This document shows, piece after piece, positions 53,794 through 54,029 of a stretch of DNA of 54,029 nucleotides; position 1 is the stretch's first letter; each line of letters starts with the position of its first letter. This stretch comes from an uncultured Clostridium sp. Lineage in GTDB: Bacteria; Bacillota; Clostridia; TANB77; CAG-508. The DNA is taken from contig CANOSM010000010.1 of NCBI GenBank assembly GCA_947569365.1, positions 1-54,029 of the forward strand, in the 5' to 3' direction. Both the position numbers and the translations under genes were made by a program. The notes below the pieces were generated by a model. It was not told the DNA's origin and searched no databases. It saw only the letters and a list, made by a program, of their open reading frames with translations.

Positions 53794-53876
53794 GCGGTAG
53801 TGGCGGAACTGGCAGACGCGCTAGACTTAGGATCTAGTGGGAGACCGTGGGGGTTCAAGTCCTCTCTACCGCACCA
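53794..53876 (+). tRNA. tRNA-Leu (anticodon TAG)
   Basis: 83 bases including the encoded CCA. Acceptor GCGGTAG pairs with CTACCGC. The D-arm has GGCAGACGC, the anticodon stem CTAGA/TCTAG holds loop CTTAGGA with TAG at 53828-53830, a long variable arm is present, and the T-loop is GGTTCAAGTCC. The long variable arm fits a class II leucine tRNA reading CUA/CUN. Confidence 0.97.
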
Positions 53877-53883
53877 ACGAAGT

Positions 53884-53950
53884 ATCTGTTCGAACTAATT
53901 GAACAGATAAATATGAAAATCAATCAGAAATGGTTGATTTTTTCTTTTGC
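53884..53950 (+). terminator. Two hairpins after tRNA-Leu
   Basis: A first stem ATCTGTTC/GAACAGAT lies near 53884-53909. A second, AAATCAA/TTGATTT near 53918-53942, is followed by TTTTCTTTT and is the likely terminator. Confidence 0.75.
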
Positions 53951-54029
53951 AAAAAAATCATCCTAATTTTATATTATAGGAAAGTGCTACTTTTATGATA
54001 AGAAAAAATTAAAAACACTTGCGAACATA

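Overview
The window is a very AT-rich chromosomal segment from an endospore-forming, low-GC Gram-positive bacterium of the Clostridia type. The evidence is AGGAGG-type ribosome sites, GTG and TTG starts, the coat operon cotJABC, spoIIP, a T-box on thrS, an OLE RNA with its partner gene, and a tRNA-Leu with encoded CCA. I cannot name the species; an uncultured gut lineage is plausible.

Layout. 1-1182 is the tail of a surface protein. 1424-5673 is a compact peptide-natural-product (RiPP) operon: consensus promoter, 43-residue precursor, HPr-kinase-like kinase, PqqD-like carrier, ABC exporter, nucleotidyltransferase and terminator. 5799-6170 is a broken ATPase. 6277-13214 is the cotJ operon on the minus strand. 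Its third gene, cotJC, is split by a 5.67 kb element that carries a large serine recombinase and is bounded by 14-bp direct repeats. 13497-20667 is a housekeeping run: recJ, rel, an MBL hydrolase, hisS and spoIIP. 20731-28013 holds small membrane proteins, pgi, an MFS transporter, T-box/thrS and degenerate DUF3791/DUF3990 genes. 28204-38626 holds a large coiled-coil protein, OLE RNA with oapA, mntP, a radical SAM gene, a sensor kinase, a C92-like peptidase, a cyclophilin and a two-gene operon of unknown role. 38758-50122 holds a cortex/cell-wall peptidase, a GH25 lysozyme, a thioesterase, a CadC-type regulator with a metal-export ATPase, a lipid kinase, a long charged protein and a SecB-like protein. 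50175-53876 holds dapA-dapB, a dCMP deaminase, a polysaccharide deacetylase and tRNA-Leu.

The most unusual signal crosses genes. In five genes (hisS twice, dapA, an MFS transporter, the 36676-38626 gene and the polysaccharide deacetylase) an otherwise intact reading frame jumps by +1 exactly at an in-frame CGG codon. Skipping the C and reading the next GGN as glycine restores the full protein each time. About twenty CGG trinucleotides in the other two frames cause no shift. Only two other in-frame CGG codons were found, both in adjacent small hypothetical membrane-protein genes. This suggests CGG has no ordinary decoder here and acts as a +1 frameshift signal, or is read as a quadruplet CGGN = Gly.

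The second main signal is the cotJC-splitting element. Recombination between its 14-bp repeats would exactly rejoin a 197-residue CotJC, as in skin-type elements excised during sporulation.

All calls come from reading the sequence. No database search, folding or alignment program was run.
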